NCBI GenBank assembly: GCA_963843455.1
Contig: CAWJKE010000008.1
Coordinates: forward strand, 186,001-250,000
Direction: 5' to 3'
From: CAIQPS01 sp963843455
GTDB taxonomy: Bacteria > Actinomycetota > Thermoleophilia > RBG-16-64-13
Length of the DNA: 64,000 bases
The stretch's first letter is position 1, and each line of letters begins with the position of its first letter. Made by a program: the position numbers and the translations under genes. The notes under the pieces were generated by a model. It did no database searches and was not told the DNA's origin. It saw only the letters and a list, made by a program, of their open reading frames with translations. This document shows, piece after piece, positions 1 through 8,004 of this stretch.

Positions 1-558
1 GACGATCACCTGGTCGTTGGCCAGAGCGGCCGCCACGATGGTGCGATAGTTCTTTTCCTCGGCGTTGCCCAAGGCGATGCGCTCGCCCTTGGCCTCTTCC
101 GCGGCGGCCACCAGTACTTCGTTGTCCTTGTCCTTCTGACCGGGGCCGTAGACGATGAGTGGTAACGACGTGGCTTCCAACACCCGCCGCACTGTCTTGC
201 GTGCCTCGGCCGCGCCGGTGTCTCCGCGCTCGGGGTGGGCGCTGTCGAGCGACAGTGCGATCAGGTCGGCTCCGGCCTTCTCGGCCTGTGCAGCCCAGGC
301 GGCTGGGTCGCCCAGTGCCTCGCCCCAGGCGGTCTGGAGCAGGCTCGACCAGTCTTCGGGCTTCCGGTCGCTGACCTCCACCGCGATCACCGGCCGGCGG
401 GGGATCGAGCCCTCAAAGTGCAGGAAGGGGAGCGTGGCCTCGCCACCCACGGTCACGGTACTGCCGCGCGTGCCACCCTTGTCCGGTCCGGCACCCAGGG
501 TTACCTCCATGATGCGGCCGACCCACGTTTCCTTGACTTCGGGCAGTGTTAGAGACAT
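1..558 (-). CDS. acsD: Acetyl-CoA decarbonylase/synthase delta subunit (corrinoid Fe-S protein small subunit), partial
   Basis: The first 186 codons are present and the C-terminus lies beyond the window edge. The family is the small, TIM-barrel subunit of the corrinoid iron-sulfur protein, which receives the methyl group from methyltetrahydrofolate and passes it to acetyl-CoA synthase. The N-terminus (MSLTLPEVKETWVGRI) and the internal stretch 'DLIALSLDSAHPERGD' match this family. The ATG at 558 has an AAAGGAGA ribosome site 6-7 bases upstream. It follows acsB by 28 bases on the same strand, so it is the next gene of the CODH/ACS operon. acsC and a methyltransferase gene would be expected further out. 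Family assignment is confident; function in the pathway is by context. Confidence 0.9.
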   Translation of the reverse strand, partial: MSLTLPEVKETWVGRIMEVTLGAGPDKGGTRGSTVTVGGEATLPFLHFEGSIPRRPVIAVEVSDRKPEDWSSLLQTAWGEALGDPAAWAAQAEKAGADLIALSLDSAHPERGDTGAAEARKTVRRVLEATSLPLIVYGPGQKDKDNEVLVAAAEEAKGERIALGNAEEKNYRTIVAAALANDQVIV

Positions 559-586
559 CCGGGATCTCCTTTCAGGATCGTCCGGC

Positions 587-2866
587 TCAGATGATCGGGT
601 CCATAGCCAGCGCTGGATGTCCCTGGGCCTCGAGCCAGGGCACCAGTTCCTCCACGGTGGTCGCGCAACTCGCGTCGGCTATCTTGTTGATGAGGTCGGG
701 GTCCCCCTCGCGTTCGGCCACGGCCTTGAGGTCGTCGGCCATGATGGTCTTGAGGTTGCTGGACATCCAGACGACCCGCTTGAAACCGCCCTCGGCCGAG
801 ATGAACTTGCGGCTGGTGAGGTAGAACTTGCCGACACCCATCATCCCCGGCGTCTGCAGGCCGCCGCCCGCCACTCCAGCCAGTGTGGAGAAGGTCATAC
901 CGGCCGGGGTCATGCTCGGGTCGTCGCGCGAGGCCACCATCACGCCGTTCGCCTCCGGGATGACCATGACTATGCACTCGAAGCAGCCGCAGGCCGTCAT
1001 GGGGTCCTGCATGATCGAGTAAAGAGCGACGTTCTCGACGGCTTGGTGCGAGTTCTGGTACGCGAAGGCGTTGGACCCTTCCCACACGCCCAAGTCCGGG
1101 TCGATACAGATGCCCTTGACGATCGGCTGGTTGGGTCCCGTCGGGTTGATCTGATTGGAGGCCTTGCAGTCGAGCCAGTTGTACGCGCCGCAGAGGCCCA
1201 ACCGCTCGGGGGAGATGACGCAGACGTGGTTGGGAGCGAAGCTCTGGCAGAGCGTGCAGCTGTAGAATTCCTCCACGCTGGCATCGACCATGCCGGCCAG
1301 CCGCACATTGCGGTTCTGATAGGCCTCGCGTGCCTTGGCCAGCCACTTCTCGAACTGTTCGGGGTCGGTGACAATGGTCACCTGGACCTTGTCGACGATG
1401 GCCCCGAACTCGGCGTGGAGCCGGGCGTAGAGGATGTCGCCGATGTTCTTGAGTCCGAAGCCCTTGTCGACGGAGCCCTTGCTGAAGCGTATCCACGTGA
1501 TGTCTCGCTGGCCGACGTGTTGGATGCCCGACGCGCCGTTGACGAAGTAGTGGATCTGGCGCTCGAGCACCGGCTCGAAGTCCTCCTGCATCTTCCGGCC
1601 GGCCACCTTGACCAAGATGCCCATGTTCATGGCGCCGCCCTCCGGCACCTCGTCGAAGTCCGGTCCAATCAACTCGATCTTGCCGTCTTCGACCTCGTCC
1701 AGTCCGGCCGTTCTCAAGTACTCGAAGGCCTGGGCTTTCGAGCCGCCGAACTCCACGCGCATGTCGGCCTTGCGTATCCGCTCGCCTTCGAAGGCACTGC
1801 CGTACGGTATCGGGATGGGTACCTCAGTGATCTTGATCTTGACGCCGCGCACCTCGATCGCGCGCTGCACCAGGCGGCGGGCTTTTTCGGTGTCGTTCTC
1901 ACCCTCGATGTCGTCGAAGGGCATGCTCACCACGTGCTCGTACGCGGTCACGCCTGTGGGCAGGATCTGCGGGATGACGGTGTCGGCGATCGCCGGGAAG
2001 CCGTAGCTGATGGCCCCAGCCGCCGCCGCGTACTTGAGGTCGTCCACCTCGCCCAAGGCGAGGACGAAGGCGAACACTCGGAACTTGTTGTATAGCAGGA
2101 TGTTACGGATCTGGCCGCCCGACATACCGCCGAACGTGAGAGCCGAGCGGGTGGCGAAGCCTAGGGCGTAGATGGCCGAGATGGTGTCGGTGCCGAAGGG
2201 GATGATGTAGGTGTCGTATCCCATCTCGACGCCCTCTTCCATCAACTGATGGATGATGGAGCGCCCGTTGACGTTGCCCGAGAGGAATACCAGGATGTTC
2301 CGCTTCTGTAGCTCGCGGACGATCGACACGGCGGCCTCGTTGCTGCGGGCGGCGCCCACGATGGCGCAGAAGCCGGGCATGCGGCCGTCGACCAACTGGA
2401 TGCCCCAGGCACGCAACTGGATGTCGTCGATGGGGCCGTTGGCATAGCCACCGCCACCGCCACCGTTGCCGTTCGGGTTGACGAAGCTGGTGCCGGTGAG
2501 CTGCAGACCAGGGATGGGCTCCGGTTGCGTGCCCCGGGCAAAGCGGACGGCTTCGATCGCTTCAGCAGCCAAGAGCGTCGCCGCACCGGCGTCCAGCGTC
2601 TCGCCCAAGTAGGGCAGCCAGAGGCTGTCACCCGGCGTGTCGTTCAGTAGCTTCTTCGCGTGGTCAAGCGCCTTCTGCAACTGTCCCAGGTTGTCCACTT
2701 CCATCCCCGTGAAGCCAAGGATCACTGGCAGGTGGTATGCGGTGTTGGTGAAGGCCACCGGCTTGTCGGGTCCCAGATCGGCGATGGCCGCCTGCAACAT
2801 GCGGTCGGCCTCGTCGACGATGGAGGTAGCCCCCCGCATGGCCGCCTTTGCGATGTATCTCGACAT
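587..2866 (-). CDS. acsB: CO dehydrogenase/acetyl-CoA synthase, acetyl-CoA synthase subunit
   Basis: 759 residues, close to the 729 of the Moorella enzyme. It condenses CO, a methyl group from the corrinoid protein and CoA into acetyl-CoA at the nickel-iron A-cluster. All A-cluster ligands are visible: Cys537, Cys540, Cys549 and Cys559 in the segment beginning CTLCQSF, and the Cys626-Gly-Cys628 motif. Relative to Moorella (506/509/518/528 and 595/597) each is shifted by 31, so spacing is preserved. The ATG at 2866 is chosen over an upstream in-frame start because it has GGAGGTG just before it and begins only 4 bases after the acsA stop, indicating coupled translation. A Gly-rich run (GNGGGGGGYANG) near residue 220 is unusual but in frame. 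No sign of damage. Confidence 0.97.
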   Translation of the reverse strand: MSRYIAKAAMRGATSIVDEADRMLQAAIADLGPDKPVAFTNTAYHLPVILGFTGMEVDNLGQLQKALDHAKKLLNDTPGDSLWLPYLGETLDAGAATLLAAEAIEAVRFARGTQPEPIPGLQLTGTSFVNPNGNGGGGGGYANGPIDDIQLRAWGIQLVDGRMPGFCAIVGAARSNEAAVSIVRELQKRNILVFLSGNVNGRSIIHQLMEEGVEMGYDTYIIPFGTDTISAIYALGFATRSALTFGGMSGGQIRNILLYNKFRVFAFVLALGEVDDLKYAAAAGAISYGFPAIADTVIPQILPTGVTAYEHVVSMPFDDIEGENDTEKARRLVQRAIEVRGVKIKITEVPIPIPYGSAFEGERIRKADMRVEFGGSKAQAFEYLRTAGLDEVEDGKIELIGPDFDEVPEGGAMNMGILVKVAGRKMQEDFEPVLERQIHYFVNGASGIQHVGQRDITWIRFSKGSVDKGFGLKNIGDILYARLHAEFGAIVDKVQVTIVTDPEQFEKWLAKAREAYQNRNVRLAGMVDASVEEFYSCTLCQSFAPNHVCVISPERLGLCGAYNWLDCKASNQINPTGPNQPIVKGICIDPDLGVWEGSNAFAYQNSHQAVENVALYSIMQDPMTACGCFECIVMVIPEANGVMVASRDDPSMTPAGMTFSTLAGVAGGGLQTPGMMGVGKFYLTSRKFISAEGGFKRVVWMSSNLKTIMADDLKAVAEREGDPDLINKIADASCATTVEELVPWLEAQGHPALAMDPII

Positions 2867-2870
2867 CTGC

Positions 2871-4889
2871 CTACACCTCCGACCCGACGGCCTGCTTGCC
2901 GCCCTCGAGGTTGCCGGCCGGGCGCTTGTGCACCGAATACGTGTTGAGCAACTCGCCCTCCTCGACTCCCTCCAGCAACTCCTCCATGAGGCGGTCGCCG
3001 CTCTCGCCAAAGCGTGCCGCGTCGTACTCGGTCAGGCCCAACTCTCCGCGCTTCTTATCGATGTGCGCCAGAGCCTTCTTCACCAGGGCATCGATGTCGG
3101 GCTCGAACTCGATACCGCCGCCGAACCGCTCCATCCAGCCGTCGAGCATGAGATCCACTACCACCTGGCTTCCGCCGACGGGCGAAGGCAACCCAAAGAG
3201 CACGTAGGCTCCGGATGCCGCACAGTACGACCCGATGGACAGCGCCTTCTCGGACATGTACTCCGGGCAGATGCCCACTGCGGGCAGGTCGGAGATGTCC
3301 TCGCCGAGGCCACCCTCAGTCGCGCATTCCGTGAGGATGGTGAGGAGGCGGGAGTTGTCCACGCAGGAGCCGACGTGAAGCACGGGCGGGATCCCTATGG
3401 CCTCGCACACCTCGCGAAGACCGGCGCCGGCGTGATCCATGAACTCCGGACGCAGATATCCGTACTTTGCGGCGCCCGTGGCGGCACATCCGGTGACCGC
3501 GACCAGCACGTCGTTGGCGATGAGTTCGCGGACCACCTGGGTTATCGGCGCGTCGTGCGTGACGCGCGCGTTGTTGCACCCTACGACGGCGGCCAGACCG
3601 CGGATGCGGCCGGCCGCGATGGCATCGTTGAGGGGACGGAACGACCCGCGATAGTGGCCTCCCTGCATGTACCGGATGTACTCGTGAGAGAAGCCGGCAA
3701 CGAGCGCCTCGTCTACGTGCGGGATCACCGTTCTTCCCCGGTTGGGAAAGTTGTCGATAGCCGTGCGCACGATCTGTGTGGCGTTCTCGTACGCGTGGTG
3801 CTCGTCGAACTCAAAGTGCTCGGCCCCTTCGATCTTCGCCTTGGGGGACGTGGTGATCAGCTTGGTGTGGTATTGGGAGGCGACGCCTGCCAGCGCCTGC
3901 ATGATGCACTGCACGTCGACGACCATCGCTTCGACCGCGCCCGTCGCGATCGCTAGTTCCTGGGAGAGGAAATTGCCCGCGGGTGGGATACCGTGACGCA
4001 TCAGTATCTCGTTCGCCGTGCAGCAGATGCCGGCCAGGTTGATGCCGTTGGCCCCCTTGCTCTTGGCGTACTCGAGCAGTTCCGGATCGGTAGAGGCGGC
4101 GACGATCATCTCCGATAGGATCGGGTCGTGGCCGTGGACGACGAGGTTCACTCCGTCGTCGCTCAACACGCCGAGGTTCACCTGGCTGCGCAGCGGCGCG
4201 GGCGTGCCGAACATGATGTCGCTTATGTCCGTGGCGAGCATGGAACCGCCCCAGCCGTCGGTGAGCGAGGTGCAGAGCACCTGGTTCATGATGTTCTCGG
4301 CGTCCTGGTCGTTACCCATGTGCGTCCGGTGCATCATCTCCACCACCTCGCGGTCGATGCCGCGAGGAGCGATCTTCTGTTCGCGCCAGATCTCCTGCCT
4401 GCCTGTCGTGGCCCTGCTCAGATACATGAGTTCGCCTGTCTGTTTGCCGAACTCTCCGATCGCCGCTTCTGCCACGTCGCGGGCGATGTCGTTCACCGGG
4501 CGGTCCGCGACCTTGATGCCCATGTACCCCGCCACCTCGTGCAACTTGGCCTCGTCGCGGATGCGGAAGCTCTTCGCCTCGCCGTTCGCCACCGCGAGGA
4601 GGGCGAACGCCATCCCGCGGCCGTGGTCGGAGTGAGAGGCGGCACCTGCCGCGACAGCTCGGGCGAAGTTGCGGGCGGCGACCGTGGCCCGGGTAGCACC
4701 GCATACGCCGGTCATGACAGGGCCGATCAGGCGGCAGGGCCCCATGGCGCAGTTGCGGCAACAGGTGCTGTCGGCGCCGATGGGGCAGGGCATACTGGCG
4801 GCAGCCCGGTCGAAGGCGGTTTCCACTATCCCTTCGCACGACCCGAGCACTTGGCACGCTGCTCCATCGATGCTCTTCACTTCAGGCAT
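2871..4889 (-). CDS. acsA: Anaerobic carbon monoxide dehydrogenase catalytic subunit
   Basis: 672 residues, the normal length for CooS/AcsA (Moorella AcsA is 674). It interconverts CO and CO2 at the Ni-Fe-S C-cluster and feeds CO to acetyl-CoA synthase through a protein tunnel. The N-terminal cysteines (Cys35, 43, 44, 47, 52, then GVCGA at 61-65) match the D- and B-cluster ligands. C-cluster motifs are present downstream: GICCTANEI, DVQCIMQ, HVGSCVDN, VVGCNNARV, VTGCAATG and CPEYMSEKA. AAAGGAGAA precedes the ATG at 4889. The acsB start follows its stop by 4 bases, so the two subunits are made together. The companion maturation ATPase CooC lies divergently at 6060. I use acsA rather than cooS because of the acsB and acsD neighbours. 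Confidence 0.97.
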   Translation of the reverse strand: MPEVKSIDGAACQVLGSCEGIVETAFDRAAASMPCPIGADSTCCRNCAMGPCRLIGPVMTGVCGATRATVAARNFARAVAAGAASHSDHGRGMAFALLAVANGEAKSFRIRDEAKLHEVAGYMGIKVADRPVNDIARDVAEAAIGEFGKQTGELMYLSRATTGRQEIWREQKIAPRGIDREVVEMMHRTHMGNDQDAENIMNQVLCTSLTDGWGGSMLATDISDIMFGTPAPLRSQVNLGVLSDDGVNLVVHGHDPILSEMIVAASTDPELLEYAKSKGANGINLAGICCTANEILMRHGIPPAGNFLSQELAIATGAVEAMVVDVQCIMQALAGVASQYHTKLITTSPKAKIEGAEHFEFDEHHAYENATQIVRTAIDNFPNRGRTVIPHVDEALVAGFSHEYIRYMQGGHYRGSFRPLNDAIAAGRIRGLAAVVGCNNARVTHDAPITQVVRELIANDVLVAVTGCAATGAAKYGYLRPEFMDHAGAGLREVCEAIGIPPVLHVGSCVDNSRLLTILTECATEGGLGEDISDLPAVGICPEYMSEKALSIGSYCAASGAYVLFGLPSPVGGSQVVVDLMLDGWMERFGGGIEFEPDIDALVKKALAHIDKKRGELGLTEYDAARFGESGDRLMEELLEGVEEGELLNTYSVHKRPAGNLEGGKQAVGSEV

Positions 4890-4936
4890 TCTGTCCTTCT
4901 CCTTTCAAGGGACGCACCCGGTCGCAACCGCCCGGT

Positions 4937-5269
4937 CTAGTAGCGTCGGAAATCTCCAGCCATTTCGCGGTCTTTTCGCTCGGTAGTGGTGGTACGGTCG
5001 GGGACGACGTACCAAGTGGAGCCGTCCTTGTGTCTCTCGGCGAACTCGTAGGCCGCTTGCGGCTGGTCGGGTGAATACCCCGCCGAAACGAGCACCTCCC
5101 GGATGGCATCGGGGGAGGTGGCGGCTTCATCGAAGCTCACGGCCACCTTCCGCCGCGCCGCGCTCGCCGTTACCTCGTTCACGCCCGTCGCGGCCAGCAG
5201 GACCGCGCGGACCTGCGACACGTGATGGTCGCCGTACATACCCGGCACGTCCACTACTAGTTGCTGCAT
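4937..5269 (-). CDS. HMA-fold protein lacking the metal-binding CxxC
   Basis: 110 residues. The first about 65 residues have the beta-alpha-beta-beta-alpha-beta pattern of heavy-metal-associated (copper chaperone) domains: a start of MQQLVVDVPGM, then 'HHVSQVRAVLLAATGV' and 'KVAVSFDEAATSPDAIREVL'. The usual GMxCxxC loop reads GMYGDHH (10-16), so both metal-binding cysteines are gone; the two histidines could bind a metal instead, but that is speculation. The C-terminal 40 residues are polar and unassigned. The start overlaps the end of the rrf2 gene by 13 bases, and acsA follows 47 bases after its stop, so it sits inside the CODH/ACS operon. A role in metal handling or signalling for CODH is inferred from position only. 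Confidence 0.75.
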   Translation of the reverse strand: MQQLVVDVPGMYGDHHVSQVRAVLLAATGVNEVTASAARRKVAVSFDEAATSPDAIREVLVSAGYSPDQPQAAYEFAERHKDGSTWYVVPDRTTTTERKDREMAGDFRRY

Positions 5270-5706
5270 GTGCCCACATCCTTCCCTTGGGCCGCCAAGT
5301 CCTGGGCCCGTTCGGCGAGTTGCGCGATGGTAGTCTGCTCGAAGAAAGTCTGAAGAAGAGACGCCGCCTCCACCCATGTCGAGCGCGTGGGGCAGGTGGG
5401 GATCCGGTCGCAGTTCTCGCCGTCATGGCAGACGGCAAGCCGGATCTCGCCCTCCACGACGCGGACGGCGTCGGCTACGGTGATAAGGTGCGGAGAGTGT
5501 GCAAGTTTGAAACCTCCTTGCTTCCCGCGGTAGCTAAGAACGAGGCCCCCTGCGTGAAGACTGCCCATGAGCTGCTGGACGTATCCACTAGTAAGCCCCT
5601 CGACGGCTGCGATCTCGGTCTTGCTGTAGATCTTATCCGCGGTACCAGAGGCCAGCAAAACGAGTATTCTCGTGGCGTGGTGCCCCTTGCTTGAGATGCA
5701 GAGCAA
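5257..5706 (-). CDS. Rrf2-family Fe-S transcriptional regulator, likely regulator of the CODH/ACS operon
   Basis: 149 residues. The N-terminal winged helix-turn-helix of the Rrf2 family (IscR, NsrR, CymR) is clear: 'GYVQQLMGSLHAGGLV' is the recognition-helix region and 'RGKQGGFKLA' the wing. Three cysteines at 93, 99 and 105 have the C-x5-C-x5-C spacing of the cluster ligands in IscR and NsrR, so it probably binds an iron-sulfur cluster and senses oxygen, nitric oxide or cluster supply. It is the first gene of the minus-strand operon leading into acsA-acsB-acsD. A palindrome just downstream of its promoter is a plausible self-regulation site. What it senses cannot be told from sequence. Confidence 0.9.
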   Translation of the reverse strand: MLCISSKGHHATRILVLLASGTADKIYSKTEIAAVEGLTSGYVQQLMGSLHAGGLVLSYRGKQGGFKLAHSPHLITVADAVRVVEGEIRLAVCHDGENCDRIPTCPTRSTWVEAASLLQTFFEQTTIAQLAERAQDLAAQGKDVGTCSN

Positions 5707-5721
5707 TCGCGTACCGCTTTC

Positions 5722-5738
5722 TAAGGTCCGTTACCTTA
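5722..5738. promoter_or_regulatory. Palindromic operator candidate for the Rrf2 regulator
   Basis: A perfect inverted repeat, TAAGGT-CCGTT-ACCTTA, lies just downstream of the predicted -10 element of the rrf2 promoter. A second, looser AGGT...ACCT pair (5741-5758) overlaps the -10. Rrf2 proteins are known to bind such short dyads as dimers, and a site here would block transcription of its own operon. The link to this regulator is inferred from position and symmetry. Confidence 0.6.
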
Positions 5739-5750
5739 TTAGGTTGCTAG

Positions 5751-5780
5751 TATATACCTGTCCCATCGTCGTTTTGTCAA
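5751..5780 (-). promoter_or_regulatory. Promoter of the rrf2-CODH/ACS operon
   Basis: Read on the minus strand, a perfect -35 hexamer TTGACA (5775-5780) is followed after 18 bases by TATATA (5751-5756). This fits a housekeeping sigma factor promoter pointing into rrf2. Transcription would start near 5744, about 40 bases before the rrf2 start codon. It lies in the short gap shared with the divergent cooC side. Confidence 0.75.
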
Positions 5781-5827
5781 TACCCTTATTCTGGAGAACT
5801 ACTCTGGCGAGCAGGAGGTAGGGAGCG

Positions 5828-6067
5828 ATGAGCGGCCACTGTCCAGGTCAAGACGGACGAGATCTGAAGGTGTCTCTTCACCCCTGTCCGTCCTGCGGCG
5901 CCGAGGTGGAGATGTTCTCGGACGAGATCCGGGCCAAATGCCACGTGTGCGGTAACTACGTGTGCAAGGAGAGCATCCCGTCGTGCGCCACGTGGTGCGT
6001 CAAGGCTCGTGAGTGCCTAGGGGAGGAACGCTGGTTGGCGCTGCATCCGGAGGGTGGCGATGTCTAA
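5828..6067 (+). CDS. Small cysteine-rich zinc-ribbon-like protein next to cooC
   Basis: 79 residues with nine cysteines: one near the start (GHCPG), CPSCG, CHVCG and YVCKE, then the pattern C-x3-C-x5-C near the end (CATWCVKARECLG). The paired CxxC motifs suggest a zinc ribbon or an iron-sulfur site. AGGAGGT precedes the ATG at the right distance. Its stop codon overlaps the cooC start region by 8 bases, so the two are cotranslated. Similar small proteins occur in anaerobes near redox genes and are sometimes labelled phosphohydrolase by transfer from fusions; nothing here supports that enzyme activity. A role in CODH maturation is inferred from the coupling with cooC. Confidence 0.8.
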   Translation: MSGHCPGQDGRDLKVSLHPCPSCGAEVEMFSDEIRAKCHVCGNYVCKESIPSCATWCVKARECLGEERWLALHPEGGDV

Positions 6068-6845
6068 GATCGCGGTAGCCGGAAAGGGCGGCGTCGGCAA
6101 GACCACGTTCAGCGCGCTGCTGTCGTATGTGCTCGCCACAGGCGGAGAGACCGTCTACGCCATCGACGCCGACCCTAACGCCACCCTTGGCCAGGCTCTC
6201 GGGTTCCCGCCCGATCTACTCGCTCAGCTCGTCCCGATCATCGAACTGAAGGACCTCATCGAAGAGCGGACCGGAGCGCGCCCCGGCGAGTCGGGCGCCT
6301 ACTTCCGCCTCAATCCTCGCGTGGACGACATCCCTGCCCGGTTCTCCGTCTCTCACCGCGGCATCAGGCTTTTGGAGATGGGAGTTGTGCGGGGAGCGGG
6401 AGCGGGGTGCGTGTGCCCGGAGAACACCATGGTCCGGGCGCTGGTCAGTCACCTCTTGTTGCGGGAGCGCGAGACGGTGCTTCTGGACATGGTGGCGGGC
6501 CTGGAACATCTCGGCCGGGGCACGGCCGCATCGGTGGACGCGATGTTCATCGTGGCCGAACCCGGACAGCGTAGTCTGACGGTCGCGGCCGACATCGGTG
6601 CTCTGGCCAAAGAACTCGGCATACCGGCCGTCTGGGCCGTGGCGAACAAGGTCCGGAGCGAGAGCGACCTCGGATTCATCCAGCAGCACCTCGGTGAGTT
6701 GCCGCTCGCCGGCTGGCTTCCCCGCGACGATCGGGTCATGGAAGCGGACATGCAGAGCGCGGCTGTGTACGATCTCGCCCCTGAGCTCGCCGATCGGGTG
6801 AGGAGCATCGCGGTGGTAGCAGGGCTGCTGCCGTCTGAGGGGTAG
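6060..6845 (+). CDS. cooC: CODH maturation ATPase CooC (nickel insertion)
   Basis: 261 residues, a MinD/SIMIBI-type ATPase. The deviant Walker A motif GKGGVGKTT is at residues 8-16 with the signature lysine. A Cys-x-Cys pair at 117 and 119 (CVCPEN) matches the nickel-binding pair of CooC1, which forms a metal-bridged dimer and loads nickel into the CODH C-cluster. I start at the ATG at 6060, five bases after GGAGGG; an in-frame GTG two codons earlier is possible. It overlaps the upstream cysteine-rich gene and is divergent from the operon carrying its presumed client acsA. Confidence 0.93.
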   Translation: MSKIAVAGKGGVGKTTFSALLSYVLATGGETVYAIDADPNATLGQALGFPPDLLAQLVPIIELKDLIEERTGARPGESGAYFRLNPRVDDIPARFSVSHRGIRLLEMGVVRGAGAGCVCPENTMVRALVSHLLLRERETVLLDMVAGLEHLGRGTAASVDAMFIVAEPGQRSLTVAADIGALAKELGIPAVWAVANKVRSESDLGFIQQHLGELPLAGWLPRDDRVMEADMQSAAVYDLAPELADRVRSIAVVAGLLPSEG

Positions 6846-6882
6846 GGTCGAGCGTCGACCCGGCGTGCCCGGGGATGATCGT

Positions 6883-7620
6883 ATGACCAAGCGCGACGAC
6901 TACGCGACAGAGTTGGGCCGAAGCCCGGAGAAGATTGCGTTTCTGCGCAAACACTCGGGCCTTCCCGGGCCCCGGGGCAATCTCGAGCTGGTACAAGCGG
7001 CGGCCGATGTGGGCTGGGAGGATGAGTTCCGCGAATGGATCGCCGTCGGATCCGGCGACGAGCCCACCGACGAGTTCCTCGCAGTGTGCGGGGTCGTAGG
7101 GCTGGGCCGCTTGGTAGCTGAGGGCCGCCCGGAGCTGGTGGAGGAGCTGCGATATCGCGCGCGCGATCACCGCTGGCGGGTCCGAGAGGGCGTGGCGATG
7201 GCGTTGCAGCGCGTGGGCGACGCCGACGTCTCGCGGCTGCTCGAGATAGTCGGCGGCTGGGCGGACGACCGTCCCTACGTGCAGAGGGCCGCCGTGGCCG
7301 GCGTGGCGGAGCCAAGGCTGCTGCGGGGGCCTGATGCGGCGGCGATGGCCGTCGACATCGTCGACAGAGTGACCGCGAACCTGGCGGTGGCGTCCGACCG
7401 CCGCTCCGACGAGTTCAGGACGCTCCGGCAGGCGCTCGCCTACTGCTGGAGTGTGGTAGTCGTCGCCGACCCTGAGCGCGGGAAGCCGCGGATGGAGTAC
7501 TGGGCCGGCTCCGCCGACCCCGACGTGCGATGGCTCATCAGGGAGAATCTCAAGAAGGCGAGATTACTCCGGCTCGATCCCGGCTGGGTGGAGACGCTCA
7601 GGGGATCTGTGACTACCTAG
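6883..7620 (+). CDS. HEAT-repeat / DNA alkylation repair-like helical protein
   Basis: 245 residues from the ATG at 6883. The protein is built of alpha-helical pairs such as 'VEELRYRARDHRWRVREGVA' and a terminal segment 'DPDVRWLIRENLKKARLLRL', the pattern of HEAT-like repeats also used in AlkD-type DNA glycosylases. I see no clear AlkD catalytic site, so a scaffold or adaptor role is just as likely. It begins 37 bases after cooC on the same strand, so it may share the cooC transcript, but there is no functional evidence linking it to CODH. The ribosome site (GGGGAT) is weak; an upstream GTG at 6865 is an alternative start. Confidence 0.7.
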   Translation: MTKRDDYATELGRSPEKIAFLRKHSGLPGPRGNLELVQAAADVGWEDEFREWIAVGSGDEPTDEFLAVCGVVGLGRLVAEGRPELVEELRYRARDHRWRVREGVAMALQRVGDADVSRLLEIVGGWADDRPYVQRAAVAGVAEPRLLRGPDAAAMAVDIVDRVTANLAVASDRRSDEFRTLRQALAYCWSVVVVADPERGKPRMEYWAGSADPDVRWLIRENLKKARLLRLDPGWVETLRGSVTT

Positions 7621-7651
7621 GGCCAGCCCTGCGAAAGGGCCGCCCTCAAGG

Positions 7652-7909
7652 TCAGTCGAGCAGGTCCGGCCTTTCCACAGTCTCGATTGCGTCGTCGATC
7701 TCGAAGAAGCCGAGATGTTGGATCGGTAGGCCCCAGATGCGCATACCCTCTTCGATCGCCGGTACGTCGCGTGTCTCCAGGAGGGCCTTCCAACCTTCAT
7801 AGTCACCGTTCGCGAGCTGCTCGGGAATGTCACGGTCGAGTTCTTCGTCGGTGCGGGGAGAGTTTCCCACCGCCCGGTCCCACTCGTGCATGACGTCGTA
7901 CGCGTTCAC
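7652..7909 (-). CDS. Small acidic protein of unknown function
   Basis: 85 residues, GTG start with GGGAGGG just upstream. The sequence is acidic and probably helical (for example 'DEELDRDIPEQLANGDYEGW'), with a conserved-looking centre 'EEGMRIWGLPIQHLGFFEID'. I do not recognise the family. It is convergent with the HEAT-repeat gene and divergent from the STAS gene, so it is a single-gene unit. The good ribosome site and sensible codon use are the only evidence that it is real. Confidence 0.6.
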   Translation of the reverse strand: MNAYDVMHEWDRAVGNSPRTDEELDRDIPEQLANGDYEGWKALLETRDVPAIEEGMRIWGLPIQHLGFFEIDDAIETVERPDLLD

Positions 7910-8004
7910 GGTCCCTCCCTTGTGCTAGATGGTGGCAGTGTAATGCATCCGCGAGTCCCGCAGCCTATACTGGCCCAGATAGCATCGCTTGCGGGAGGTG
8001 CCTC

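Noticed and set aside
155..2095. Long open frame on the plus strand opposite acsB
   Set aside because: It mirrors acsB and acsD codons in high-GC DNA, has no domain or ribosome site, and the minus-strand genes are certain.
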